From positions 3,297,869 through 3,361,868 of the forward strand of contig VYZB01000040.1 in the NCBI GenBank assembly GCA_013397455.1: a DNA stretch of 64,000 nt, given 5' to 3'. Source of the stretch: Crotophaga sulcirostris. Lineage: Eukaryota; Chordata; Aves; Cuculiformes; Crotophagidae. The first letter of the stretch is position 1. Each line of letters begins with the position of its first letter. The notes below the pieces were generated by a model. It made no database searches, was not told the DNA's origin, and saw only the letters and a list, made by a program, of their open reading frames with translations. The translations under genes and the position numbers were made by a program. Positions 36,650 through 49,289 of this stretch are shown piece after piece.

Positions 36650-36965
36650 GTTTGCTCATGAGCTCATGGGTGACGTTGGCTTAATGTGCTATAAGAGATT
36701 GGGGTGGTTCAGAAAGCAGACAGGTGAATGCAAGGGAGACAAGAGGGACACATAGCTGGAGTGGGACCTCCAGGGCGACCAAGCATGATAGCTCAGGCTG
36801 CTGAAGACCCACTATTCCCAAGAAACCCTGGAGAAACTGAGCTGATATCTTGTCCCTAGAACTGGCTGCTGTGCCTGGGCCGAAAAATAAACTGGACTAG
36901 GAACGAAGTGCAGATTGTGCTGTGCTGTTGTTTACTTTACAAGCATAGATGTTACCAACATGTCT
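36650..36965 (+). mobile_element. possible solo LTR or LTR remnant
   Basis: This 300-base stretch has LTR-like organisation. Moderately GC-rich sequence leads to AATAAA (36,886-36,891), followed by 'AACGAAGTGCAGATTGTGCT', a TG-rich segment, and then 'CATAGATGTTACCAACA'. A poly(A) signal followed at a short distance by a TGTGCTGTG segment is typical of the R-U5 boundary of endogenous retroviral LTRs. I recall similar wording in avian ERV LTRs but cannot name the family. No target-site duplication or internal region is visible. It might equally be another old repeat or unique DNA. Confidence 0.35.
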
Positions 36966-36981
36966 CACCACAGCCCTCAAT

Positions 36982-37001
36982 TCCAGTTCAGCTGAACTGG
37001 A
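36982..37001. repeat. perfect 20-bp palindrome
   Basis: TCCAGTTCAGCTGAACTGGA equals its own reverse complement over all 20 bases, with CAGCTG (an E-box and PvuII-type core) at its centre. It lies about 17 bases beyond the LTR-like stretch. It could form a hairpin in RNA or be a symmetric protein site; no function is shown. Confidence 0.97.
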
Positions 37002-39759
37002 GTCTGTAACAGCTGGAGGACAGGAAATGAGCTTGTGTGGGTATTCAGCTGCTGGTGTCTCCTTTCAGCTGAAGTTGGCGTCAGTGGTTGTTGATGCTAC
37101 AGGTCATTTCCTGTCTCCCCCCTAATATCTGGGACTTCAGTGGATTTCCCAATGGTAAAGAGAGATCTGGCTAGCTTTCCAGCCAGCTTTTCAGGCTCAG
37201 TAGTGTTCGTGTGAGCACTGGAGGGAAATTTTGAAGTAGGCTGTAACCCATGTCATGCAAAAGTTCAGAAAACAAATTTGCAGGAGTAGGAGAATGGGTT
37301 GCTTATTTGCATGGGGTGCTTCCTACATGGCAAGTAGCAAATGCCATCTATAGATAGGGAAATCATAGTGTGCTGGCACTGTTGTCAAATAAACAAACAA
37401 AACTTCGTTAGCTGCAAATCTTAACGTCAGGGATCATAATGGCAGATTGCTACAAAAGACAAAGAGTTGTTCCAATGCTGTTGCCTTAGAGGATGAGTTT
37501 GGCCTCTGGATTATCTTCCAGAGCTGCTCAGGCACCCATGGACACAGTCACCACCTCCTGCATGCCTCCAGTTCATGGGTGTTAACTCTGGTCTTGAGGC
37601 ACACGTCATCTCTGTGCAAGGAGCTCAACTACAAGTGATTGTGGAAGACTTAATTGAGAGCTTGGATTCATTTTGGAATCAACTACTCATTATCCAGGAA
37701 TGGTTCCTCATTCAAAACACTTGGTGAACTGAATCAGCACAACAGGAAAAATAACCATGTCCAGAGACCTCTGGGCAGCTCATTGAAGCGTCAGCTGCCC
37801 TCCTTGGATCTCCAAATGTTTTACACGAGATCTCCATGAGACAGTTATAATGCTGTAGCTGGGAGCTCTCTGCAGTAGTGCCCAGTGTTGCACAGAGGTT
37901 TTGCTGGGCACGAAGTTGCAGTTTTAGAGTAGGAAGACGAAAGTCTGCACCCCAGCACCACTGAAATGTGGAGTGCTCACTCTGTGAGCCACCAAGCAGG
38001 CACGGGGCTCTTCACTGTCCAGCTGGATTCCAGTCTCTGCCCAGTTTGAGTTTCATGTTTCTCCTTACCTTTGCTCCATGAAATATTCTAGGTATGTTCT
38101 CTTCCCATTCCTCCTCTTCCCATCACCTTCACACTGGTTTCATTGTTCTTCATTAACTTTCCTTTATACTGGGGGAAAGTGCGTATGGGGGTATTCAGAA
38201 ACCCAACCATTTCTCTAGAGAAGCCCATTTCTCCCAGGTTCCTTTGGAGGAGGCCTCCAGAGAGAAGCTGGCTAAGTTTGGTTCCTAAATTTGGGTGAGG
38301 TGCCCTGCAGATGTCAAAGGGAGTTAATTTTGCTTGGGACTGGGAGGCATTTGCAAAAGCACAACGCTTTCTGCTGATTCCTTTGTTTGCTGTGCCATGA
38401 ACGTACAATGAAGGCTGGGATCTCTCTGTGCCAGGCACCACATAAAAAAACAGAGGGAGAAAGTTTTCTCACCCTGGATTTTGCAGTCTAAACAGACAAA
38501 GGAGTACTGCAGAAGAGTGAGTAGAGTTTGGCTTGTAAATATTATGTTAGCTCCCTGATTTCTTCACGGTTGGTTGGGTGGCAGATGTATTACCTTCTTT
38601 GAATGGTTTGGGAGGGTATCTGTGCATGCTTGGGAGTGGAAAAGGATCTTGTCTTTATAGCAAATTTGGCATGAGGTGTTCCCAGTTAAATCTGGGCATA
38701 ATCAGATGAACACTTGCAGTCCTAGCAGAGTGATTTCAAAGTGAATTGGCTTAATTTGCTATGTACAGAGGATCGTGTTCATTGGAAAGTGCTTTTATTC
38801 CAGAACTAGGGCATCTCCATGTGGAGTTTTTCGGGGAGAGCTATTCTTCCTTAAATTCATCCATTCTCTTAATTTAAATTAAATTCCCTGGATAGAAAAA
38901 CATGTGTGTATATGCAATACAGAAGGGGCCAGGGTAAAAGCAGGAAGGGATTAGCTGAAAGGAAAAACAAAGGAAGAGGCAGAGATATGGAGGGAAGGGA
39001 GATAAATTGGTTAGTGAGAGGGAAGGAAAAAGAAGAGCAGCTGGAGGGAAGAGCCCATCAGACCAGGATCTGAGCAGTGGGGTCCCTCAGCTGACTACAG
39101 CACAAGGAAGACTGTTTGTTGTGGCTGCCCTGGGCAAGCAGGTCCCGGTGAGCAGAAGGCAGCTCTGCCATGGGCAGTGTGCAAGGACCTTGGGGTCCCC
39201 ATCAGGCTTTTCTCCATGAAGTTCACAGCTTCTGGAGATACTATTTGCTGGGGAGCTCAGGTATGGAGTTATTGTTTATTTTCTGTAAGAAAATGAACAG
39301 TTTCAATTGAAAGAAAAAAAAATCTTTCTTAAATTTGTAAACAACACCATCATATGTGATGTACTGCTGCAAACTGTTCCTTATAATAGTGCTGGAATCA
39401 AAGGAAATGAAGCAAAAAAACCAAAAATAAGAACCATTTTCTTCCTTGTTAAGCCAAGTTTATCGGTACTACTACATGGGGCAGGAGAGAGGAAATTCTC
39501 CAACTTCTGGCCTGCAAGCTGACAATGCCACATGCAACCTATATCCCACGAGTAAGGGCCATCCTCCACCCCAAAACATTGTGCCATAGGGCTTTCAAGG
39601 AGGAGACATTCAGCTCTCCCCTCATTTGGCAGTACTTCTGTTGAGCCTGAAACATTTTCAGGTCTCGTGTCAAATCTGACACCCCAGTACAACAAACAGG
39701 CTCCTGTCTCCAGTTCAGCCACCCTCCTCCTGTACAGGATAAGCTGCCATGGCCAAAGG
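37002..39759. other. unique non-coding DNA with a purine-rich tract
   Basis: No exon or clear interspersed repeat. A purine-rich tract of about 130 bases (38,920-39,052) consists mostly of GGAAGG, GAAGAG and AGGGAA motifs. Frames such as 38,088-38,441 (minus) and 39,381-39,809 (minus, 142 codons, partly within the next repeat) have no recognisable domain. Confidence 0.5.
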
Positions 39760-39925
39760 CAGTGAAGACAGAACTCTGCACTCGAGGGTTTAAATCTCTG
39801 CTCTGCCACAGGCTTTCTAGATAACCCTGGGCAAGTCCCTTAGCCTTGAGAAACCCAGTCCCCATGCTTAACTGCCAGTCCTAATGCTTCCTTACCTCTT
39901 AGGGGTGTCTCAAGGAGGTCAGCAC
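39760..39925 (+). repeat. MIR SINE fragment, sense orientation
   Basis: Sense MIR phrases appear in the correct order: 'GAGGGTTTAAATCTCTGCTC', 'TGCCACAGGCTTTCTAGATA', 'ACCCTGGGCAAGTCCCTTAG' and 'CCTTGAGAAACCCAGTCCCC', then 'CTTCCTTACCTCTTAGGGGT'. They match the core MIR order (GGGTTCGAATCCCGGCTCTG, CCACTTACTAGCTGTGTGAC, CTTGGGCAAGTTACTTAACC, CTACCTCATAGGGTTG). This is the clearest of the MIR-family fragments here. Two open frames on the minus strand cross it and are therefore repeat-derived. Confidence 0.8.
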
Positions 39926-41861
39926 CAACAACTGTGAGAAGCCCAGAGGAGCTGTGCATATTCCTCAAGTGAGTCCAGACTGCAATGATAATGGTGATAT
40001 TTTCATTGTTGTATTTCCTAAAGTGTGCTCTTTAAGGAAGAAATAGGAAGATGCAGTACTTAAACTATATCACCTGCACACCCAGGCCTTTGTCTAAATG
40101 AACAATACTGCTTGCCAAATTGTATTTCCTGTGAGCAGGAATAGTGTTTGGTGTGATGCAAAGCACAGCCAAAGTTCAATAAAAAAATAAGAGAAGGAAA
40201 GGAGTAGTAACATCTTATGCATGAATTCACTGAGAAACACAGTTGTTGAGTAGTTTACTCAGCAACAGTGTTGAATATTAAAATATTGAGCCCAGGAGTG
40301 CAATTCTGACAATCTATTCCTAGGGGTTTTGTGGTTTTCCCCATTTCTATATGAAAGGACTTTTATCCAAAGAGCATAATTTTCTCATTAATTTGGTTTT
40401 GGAAATATGGCAGATTTGCAAGGGAAAGGAACAAAAAAGTTCAAGGATGAGAACAAGCTCCGAGAAAGATCAAAGAAGAGAGCAAAACAGTAAAGAAAAT
40501 ATTTCTCTGTTCATTTATTTAGATCACCTGCAGTTGGTAACCCAAAGAAGGTAGTGTTAGCTACTGATAATATGCACAACTCTAGCTAAAAGCAGATTAG
40601 AAACCACATGTATCTTCATTGTTCTGTCAATGCCTTTCTTTCTCCCTATTCAAACACAAGCTAGTGTAATAAGGATTTTGAGTCAGTCCTTAGTACCTAG
40701 AGTCAAAGCTTATTAAGCTACCTGAGATGCTTAAGAGACAATTTTAACACTTAAAGTGCTGGGAGTGCCAAGAGGATCAATGTCCTCCAAGAGCACAGCA
40801 GCACCTACTGCTTCCCTCAATGCCTGCAGAGTAGGGCAGTCCAATAGGATGAGGCAAGGCTGCTTTCAGATCCCCCCCATCCTTGGAGGATTCATCCCAC
40901 ATCTCTTGCTTTTCAAGGTATCATGATATTTATTAGATATTAAGATATCTCCTCGCCTGAAGTTTTGGGTGGGGAAGAAGCCCATCTGTTGATGTCATTG
41001 CCTTTGAAAGAAGTTTTGCTGGGCTAGAAAGCAGGGAATGAGTGTGGCTGTCCAGACAGGGTTGGAGAGTCCTGACTTTTTTCCAAGCACTGATCAACAA
41101 AAAATACTAAAACAGCCCTTGAAAGAAAGATACAGCCCATCTTATTTCAGGTGATTAACATGATTGCATACTAGAAAATCATGTTCTCTATAGAGCCATC
41201 TGTTTTTTTGATGTGGTTGGACAGTCTCCCCTGTGAGCATCCAGCCATCACCAGCAGTGCAAAGAAACCCAGGAGAGGAGCTTAGACACTGGGCTCTGCT
41301 GGGAGGCTAAATGTGCCTGAAATAGTGGTTTCTCAGCACTAAGAGCTATGACTCTTGAATCCCTTAATTTGGATCTGGCATAAGACAAGCCTGAGCTCAT
41401 CAGTGGGAATTTCACCATTGTTCTTAATAAAATGAGGCTCAAAAAGGCAGCAACCCAGCCAGTGTTCTTGTCACACTGTAGGAGCTGTCATGCATGTTGT
41501 ACATATAGGATCTGCTTTTCCTTAAGTGCAAATTAGGTGAGGAAAATCTTGTAGGTTTTTGGGATGCCCCCACACAGTTTGACTGGAAGGAGGAGTGATC
41601 CTCTAGACCTGCTCCAGGAATGCAGAGGGCCTGGCTTTTCCTTGTCTGTGCCATACACTTCCATGCCAAGCCAGGACTGCCAAGCCATAGGAGATGTTAC
41701 ATCGGATGGACTTCACTTTACATGTAAAAGTAGGTTTGAATTATCCTGTGGAGTAGCTCATGCTCCTGTACTGTCAGGTAGCATGTGGTCTGCTGGAGGT
41801 CCTCATATGCAGTTTGTTATGTGCAGCTGTTCAGATGAGACGCTTTGAACTTGATCTTACA
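39926..41861. other. unique non-coding DNA
   Basis: No exon or convincing repeat. A short string at 41,410-41,460 ('AATAAAATGAGGCTCAAAAA') recalls the downstream part of MIR/L2-type repeats but is too short to call. Small frames only. Confidence 0.45.
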
Positions 41862-42032
41862 CTCAGCAAACCTGGATTTACTCCAGCTCTCCTGCAGGAT
41901 CCCTGTGTGGCATTTGGAAATGCGTTGATCCATCTTGCACCTCGGTTTTCCCTGCCTAAAAAAATTGGAATCTTGTTCTTATCTCCCAAGGGACTGGGAG
42001 GTTAAATCTTTATGGACTGGGAAATGCTAAAT
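41862..42032 (+). repeat. MIR SINE fragment, sense orientation
   Basis: The order 'CAAACCTGGATTTACTCCAG', 'CTCTCCTGCAGGATCCCTGT', 'CATCTTGCACCTCGGTTTTC', 'CCTGCCTAAAAAAATTGGAA', 'TCTTGTTCTTATCTCCCAAG', 'GGACTGGGAGGTTAAATC' follows the MIR body. It includes the 'CCTCAGTTTCCTCATCTGTA' counterpart and the final 'GGATTAAATGAG' counterpart. It is diverged but in register for 170 bases. Confidence 0.75.
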
Positions 42033-42139
42033 CTGAGGGCCAGTGGGGGATTGAGACATTATTTCAGTCCCTCTTTCTGTTATTAGAGCTGTATGCAAGT
42101 CAGCTGCTCTTATCAGCATAACACACAAGCAGATGTGTG

Positions 42140-42500
42140 AGATGTGCAGCTACAGTTTTTAATGTTACTTTTTATTGTGCCTGCATTTTCTTTTCTTTGT
42201 GTAAAATTATGACCTTTTAAATATCAAATAGACGATATATTATTGCCAAACAGTTGCTCCGTTTCTTATGAGAAACAAGTATGTTTTCCATTACATTCAC
42301 CAGGTGCATTCTATAAAGGGGGTGTTTATGGCAGAATCATATATATTTCAATAAAGGCTTAGTAGTTTTATGTCAGAGAGAGGTAGTCCTGAAACCAAAA
42401 CCATACATTTCAACTTCACTGAAATTGCTTTTTTGTCTGAAATAAGGTAAATCCTCAAATGGGAACGAAACATATTGGGCGTTGCCTGGGTTTTAGAGAG
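42140..42500. promoter_or_regulatory. candidate conserved non-coding block, AT-rich
   Basis: A repeat-free AT-rich stretch with TTTTAATGTTACTTTTTATTG, AAATAGACGATATATTATTGCC, CACCAGGTGCATTC (E-box near 42,301) and GGGAACGAAACATATTGGGCG near 42,461. Isolated CpGs are retained in an otherwise AT-rich setting. It resembles developmental non-coding elements, but this is inference from composition. Confidence 0.3.
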
Positions 42501-45500
42501 AGTTACTTAAAAATTAGGGCTGAAAAAAAAAATTGATCATTTAGATGGGATTAGGGTAAGTTGGAAAGCATAATAAAACCCCACAGAAGCAGTCAGAGAG
42601 TTACATAATACTGCAAAACCTGGAAATTGATAATCATAGCCTGCACTTTTACTATTTGGAAACTTCCTTGGGAAAATGGTTAATTAAAGCTAAGCCATTG
42701 AAAGGGTAATTTACAGCTCCATTTGGAGTAGAAGCCTGTAGCAGTAAATTCTAGAGCAAGGCTGTGCATCAGAGTAACAACACAAAACTACTGTAACAGA
42801 CATTGCTGGAAAAGCTCCATTTTTGCTGTCTTGTCTCAATTAATCTAGTATCTCTGTGTATACAATTCAAACCATTTTACAAATATTTGTCGTTTACAGG
42901 GGGAGTTGTTGCCAAGATCTATCTTAATGTTGCAACCATAAATAAAGTGTCCCAACACAGAGCTCTGAATTTAAAACAAACTGCTTGAAGAAGTCAGGGA
43001 CAAAGTATCTTTTACGAAATATGAACAAGCCTTCAGTCTTAAGCCCAGCAGAGAAGGAATCTCTGATACCAAAAAATCTAATGATTATGTGAAAATTTTG
43101 GTTTCTACCTATTTTCCCTGACTCCTGCAAGCGGTTTCCACTGTCACAGCTTTATTCAAGCATCTTGTTTCAGCACTTTCTTAAACTCGTCTTATCCTCA
43201 GTGTCCCAGTGCTTTTCAGGAGAACATTAAAAATGTTGGTTAAGTTCTGCCAGGGGATGTTTTGTTTTCATATCCTCTCCACAGCAGGAGAAACAAGTGA
43301 AACTGTGTTACTCCAGGTAAGTTTTAAGTAGACATATCCATTATTATCAAGAACATCCACAGCAGGTAAGAGCCAAAATATTCCTTTTCAGAGGGGATAC
43401 AAACTCCTACAAATCCAAGCAAGACACTCCCACTAGCAAAGAGAGCTGAATTTTTTCTGTCTGTGAATGATTTCATGAGTATTTTTTTCATAGCATTTTT
43501 GCTATGTTTCTTGCATTTATCCCTGCAGCTCCTGGAAGGGACTGCTGTCAGACATAAGATATCTCCACGGATATGATCAGGCATTGAGCTGTAACAAGCC
43601 TTTGGGTTCATTAATATACTGGGCTGGCATGTCAGGGTGATCAAACAAGTAATCATACAGTACTGGACTTGAAATAATTCAAAATACTGTCTTTGACTCT
43701 TGCCAGGCAGGAGATGTGGCGACCACAGCAGTTGATGCCTCACAGAGTTAGTTCCCTTTGGAGAAGAAAAACCTGCGCTTGTGCTGTTTATAAACCAGAC
43801 CCAACCCTGTCACGTCTGCACTGTCAGTAAGGAGCAAACCCTGGAATAAATTATTCCCTCAATCACATTGAGCATTTTTTTTAATTCCAGAAAGTGCTGA
43901 AATCCTCTCCAAATGGGACTGAAGAAGCAAATCACAATGCATTCAGTGACAGTCAAAGCAGAGACCTGGAAGTGAATGAAACAAAGGATATTTGAATTAT
44001 TATTTTTTTTAGTAGCATGTATGAACTACATATTTCCTTCTGATGTTGCTCTGCTGATTGCCATCTCTGCTTTTGGAATCGTTTACTATTCCACATCTGC
44101 AGAAATATTGCACAATATTAACTTTCAGTAGCCTTGGGCCAGTGTGCCCTCTGTGTGCTTGGTTCATTCTGCTGGCCTTGAACTGTAACTGCAAATAATG
44201 AAGCTGTGTTGACACAGTTTATTTCTGATAAATCTCAGACCCCTTGTTTGCTTTATGCCAAATACCTAAATATTTTCTCTTTAGTCAAGTCACATCCAAA
44301 CAAAACGTCTCTTCGCTGTTAAAAGTTTTCCCAATCCTGTGTATACTTCTATGAGAGCAGTTACCAGCTGGGGAGGGCATTCAGAAGTTTATGTCATTGT
44401 GATAGGTAGAAAAATTGGTATGTTGGGTATATTTCAGTTTTGGGCACACAGATACTTGTCTCACCCTTGCCTTTTTCCTGATTTCTTCAGATATTGCTAA
44501 AGTTTGGACAATTTTCACTCCAAAAGCAGGAAAGCTACACCATCCGGTTCCTGATGGATCTGGTTCACCTTCTGTATAGCTCTGAGCACTGAAAAACAAC
44601 ATTTTAGTGTAAAATCTATACTGCTGTATGATGATGGATATCTTTGGCAGGCAGAGGCTAGGAGTTCTCATACTCCCTCAAGGCAGCTGGGGTGGACTGC
44701 ATAGAGGCAGGGCTGGAAGTGGGAGGCCAGGAAGAAACACTCTGAGCTCACACCAGTGCCTGAACTGGGACCAGTCTGACTAAAGGCAACCACAGGAGCA
44801 GGGAAGTGCACATCTTACCCCTTGGTAAGCTGCATACTGGGGATGCTGCAAAAACCTGTTGACTTGGGTGCTTTGAAACCAAGCCTTGAATAAGGAACAC
44901 AAAAGATCCAACCAGAACTGATTCAAATTCCTGTTCTGTTTGAGCCAGACCAGCATTTTCACCCAGGACCGCTCCGAATTAGGCAGGGAAAGGATTAAAT
45001 CTGATTCTCCACATTCCAATCGGTCTTTATTAGTTGAGCCTCTGTCTGTCAATTTGTCTCAAGTTCTTCCAGCAGGGAACTGACATAACTCTGCAAAACG
45101 TTTCAACTTTGACCAGACCTCCTTTCTGGGTGCAGAAGAGAGGGATCGTTGCAGCCAGCTCTGATTGGGGCTTCTGACTCACCACAGGGCAGATGCTGAT
45201 ACTCTTTCCCCATGTTCTCTACCACCCTCACAAAAATCAGCGTGTGAGTCAAGCCTGTGATATTTTGGACTCACTCCATTGCCTGGAATAGTCAGAGCTA
45301 TCAAAGCTTCTTGGGTATTTTTCCTGCCTTTCTCCCCCCATGAAAGCGCTGGTTCCTACCTTGAGATACAGGACAAGATTCTAAATCCAGCACAGTTCCG
45401 AATGGCTATGATTTATATCAAGTGCTGCAGATGTGCTTTTTAAAGTAGGCTTAAAAATGACTACCCTTAATAGAGATTAAATATTGATTACCTAAGTAAT

Positions 45501-45634
45501 AGCTCTGTCTGTGTAGGAAATAGATGTGTAGCTACCCCCACACATCAGTCACTCACATTATCTGAGGAAATAGCACAGCAGAGGATGTTTGCAAATCCTT
45601 TTCTAAAACCATCCTCATTTTCTACATGGAAGTA
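42501..45634. other. unique non-coding DNA
   Basis: No exon, RNA or interspersed repeat is recognised. The 139-codon minus-strand frame at 43,324-43,743 has no domain I know. The segment 45,460-45,560 ('GATTAAATATTGATTACC') has a mild regulatory look. Confidence 0.5.
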
Positions 45635-45705
45635 AATAAATATAAATCTATAAAGATATATATATATATACACATGGAAATATGTATAAATATTTGTATA
45701 TATGC
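45635..45705. repeat. TA microsatellite in AT-rich low complexity
   Basis: An uninterrupted AT run of about 15 bases (45,656-45,670) is embedded in AT-rich sequence with TATAAAT and GTATATATG variants. Length polymorphism is plausible. Confidence 0.85.
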
Positions 45706-48514
45706 TCCTTTGACTTTCTCTGGAAACCTAGCTAGTTCCTCACTTTTCATTTAGCTTCCTACTCATTACTTAACGTTTTTAGTAGTAATATTACTGCACC
45801 TTCCCTCATGACTTGCCATACTGTGTGTCTTTACTAATTTTGAAAATGGGTGAGTCTTTGACATGGAAAAGAGGGGACTTGTCCTGCAGTGTGCCAGTTG
45901 CCTGATGTGAGCGTGTTCTCTGACAGCGATGGTGCTGCGTCGTGTGGTGTGGCAATCTCATCAGTGACAGGCCATGCAAGGAAGGGGAGGGACAGAGAGG
46001 ACATGGTGGGAAATGACCACAGTGACCAGGGACAAATAGATCCTAGGATGTAAGCCCCGTGGATGTGTCTATTTTGTGGCAGTGAAGAGCTGGAAAGGAG
46101 CCACCAGGCCCTTGAGGGTGAAGAACGTCTCCTTCCCTTTTCCTCTCTGCTCTTCTTCAGTTTACAAGCTTTGGGGTCTGCAATGCTTTGGTTACTCTGC
46201 TGAGCAGTCCTTGACCATCACGTTTAGACTGAACCCCGAGGCTAAATCTCTATAATCACTGACGATCTGGATGAAGTGGGCAGAAAGGGACTTTTGCCTC
46301 ACATGTTTACCACTGATCTGCATGGGTCATGACCTCAGCTCCTATCGGCTCTGCAGCACTCAGAGCCCCAGACCTTCTCATCAGCTCAGGTCCTCGCAGC
46401 ATTGCCAGTGTATGTAGCTGACTTTAAAGAGGCAGTCCTTGCCAGCTAGTATTGCAGGACTTTTTGCTTATCTACTCAATTTGTTTGGAAAAGATAGCAA
46501 TTTTCCCTGACCTTCCCCTTCTGAGATAGCATCAAAGCAAGGTTAGATGTTAGATAAAGACCAGGGACATGCGTCCTCCATTCGGGTTTGCAGCAACATC
46601 TCCCTGCCTGCAGAGTGCACAACATTTTTGAAGTATGCGAACATTGCACAGAAACTGGAAAAAAACCACCTGTAATGGCAGCATCCATCTAGTTACTCCG
46701 TTCATCTTTCATGAATCATGAGAACATAAGAGGTTTCTTCCCTCCTGTAGGACACATTCTTTGATTGTTGTTGCAGCCAGCTGAACACTTGCCTGTTGGG
46801 AAAACTCTGATATTCATGGGAGATCTTCATCGGTCGATAATACCTCCTGACAGTATAGTGGGAGACTTGGACTCACCAGTGTTGTGCATTTGTGTCCTTA
46901 TTGAAGGTTAAAAGGTGATAGTTTTACCCCATAGCCTGTGCAAATTCTATTGGATTTATGGCTGATAACAGATCGTAACATGGGCTTAAATTGCTGTAAC
47001 CAGATTCTCCTCTTGCAGATGCTTAATTTGCAGATTTTCTCATTTAGATGGAGGAGGAGAACTGTGACCCTTGTTCCTACAGAGATCCCTCTTTGGGTTT
47101 CCAAGGCCAGGAAATTATTTGTAAGGGACACCTATAGCTCATTTCACTGTAGACCCTTCTGCATCACTCCCAAGGAGATTACCCTCATCATGCTGCCCTA
47201 CAGAAAAAAAAAAAGCCATAAAATGAAAATGATTATAAGTAAAACAGAGAAAGCAGAAGACATTCAAAGATCTGCTTGGTATCTCATCCCCTACAGGAGT
47301 GAAACATCTGTCATAGCTGGCTCAAATCCATAGGCAGGCAACAGTGTGAGCATCCTGCCAGGAGATGCTGAATTACACTCAAATTGTGTGAGCCAGGCTA
47401 GTGGACTGAAAATCAGCCATTGTGCTGCCAGATGCTTTGGCCTGAGCTGGGATAATAGCATGGTCCTTTTTAGCACTTGTCTGAAACAAATTCTCTGGCA
47501 GCAAAGAGCTCAAAGCAGTTCAGAATCTGGAGTTAAGTCTCAGTAAGTCGCTGTGCAATTGAATGGGACCAGGGCTAAAGAAGCAGTTTGTCAAAGCCGA
47601 ATAGCAAATGCATATGGTTGCATCAGGAGTACTCTTTCTTAGCACTTCTGTACCCTTCTTGCAGGGGAAAAGACAGTGATAAGCAAGGCAAGGAAAATAG
47701 TGAAATAATGTAATTAACTGGAGGTTAGAAATATCCTCTGCTTTCAATGCCTATGACTACACCTACAAAACTCTCAGTGGCCAGAACTCTTAAAACATGA
47801 TAATGGCTGTTGCTTGGCTTACACATTTGAGATGAGAGTTTTTTAGACTGTTGCTATAAAGGTAGAACGAGATTGCAGCAGCATGTACTGATTCAAGGAC
47901 ATTTTATATTACAAAAAGTCATTATCCACGATGCACATACCCAAAAAACAGATGAGAGCATGGCTCCATCCTGTAGGCATCCTACAGACCCTGCATGGAG
48001 AGCTGTGGCTGGTCACGAAAGGACAAAGCACTATGGAGGCTGCAAAGTGATGCAAAAATCCATATAGACATAAACTTGTACATAATGGGTGTGTTTTCAA
48101 AAGCCAGGCACAAGAATATGAGCTAAAGATGAAATAACAGCCTCTCAGCTCAGTATGTTTGCGCATATGTTGACTCACTGTGACTCTAGCAGTTTAATGT
48201 TGCACCATTTGTAGTAGTGTGCATTTATGCTTAGTAAATTATTATTTTTTCACACCCCTCAGAATTATTGCAACCCCCTTAGAAGAGCTCTGTGTATGTA
48301 AAATGACCACCCTTGGAGCACCCAAAGCATGTGCTGAGGTCAATGGTCTTTGTCTGCAGGAAAATGTCACTGTTCCAAAAAATCCACATGGCAAGAGCTG
48401 ACCAAGAGATCCTCCTCTTGCTAGCTAATTCTCTAAAGCATGCCATAAATATCTGCAATTGAACTTTGATCCAAACTCTGGCAGAAAAAAGGAACTTCTC
48501 TCTGGTCAGATGTC
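45706..48514. other. unique non-coding DNA
   Basis: No repeat or exon is recognised. CpG-retaining text occurs near 45,905-45,945 ('GACAGCGATGGTGCTGCGTC'). The plus-strand frame of 131 codons at 46,938-47,333 shows no domain and is overlapped by an opposing frame. Nothing else stands out. Confidence 0.5.
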
Positions 48515-48790
48515 TAAAAACTGATGCTTCATTAACATACTAGCTCTTTGTATCTCATTAAAAGCACGTATTCATCTTCATTTTATTAAACCTGTCTGTG
48601 GCACCACATCTGGGTTATGAATCTGTCATCTGATCTGCCCATTTTCTTGCTGTTAATATTTCAAACCCATCATTAAGAATGAATACAGTCAGAAATTTCA
48701 ATCTCGGATACTTACCACTAATTATTAATTGGGTTTCAGCTGCCATATTGTGCACCAGGTGAAACATTTATAAAAGAGAAATTCCTTGAG
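48515..48790. promoter_or_regulatory. candidate conserved regulatory block
   Basis: Repeat-free stretch with TTCATTAACATAC, CATTAAAAGCACG, TAATTATTAATT (48,719-48,730) followed by GGG, an E-box CAGGTG (48,756-48,761) and TTTATAAAAGAG (about 48,767-48,778). The density of homeodomain-type cores near an E-box and a TATA-like string is notable. There is no coding frame. Function is inferred from motif content only. Confidence 0.38.
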
Positions 48791-49289
48791 ATGTTCTAAA
48801 AATCCTGCTTCCTGGGGAAATCTTGATATTTTCAGTAGTATTCAAACATCAAGCTTGTCATCTGTTCCAAGGATTGGTTATAGTATTTAGTTTTAAATTT
48901 TATTTAAAGGTATTTATTATTTTTTAGCTAAAACAGAATTTTCTATGGAAAGCAGGGATAGTTGTGAAAAGGTGATCAGTAGAAAAACAGATGTTCTCTT
49001 GAGGGAAATAGATTAATTGCAATGTTTTTAACCAGTCCTTTCATCCTTGCAGTGATTAGTAACTGCTGTTGGAATCGATGAGAAATTTAAAAATAAAAAT
49101 AAATATTTGCATTGTGCATATTTTTTTAATTGGGATTTAGTCAGACTGAAAACATTGTCTAAAGAGAAAGCTGAGCACCAGAAAGAGACTGAGTTTACTT
49201 GATATATTGAAGTGCATTTAAATAATATCAAACACAATCAAACATAAACCATAAGGAGTGAACAGAAGTTTGTCTTTCTAGAAGTATGG

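Noticed and set aside
39381..39865. Minus-strand frames of 142 and 108 codons
   Set aside because: They cross a MIR fragment and are open by chance within it; no protein family is recognised.
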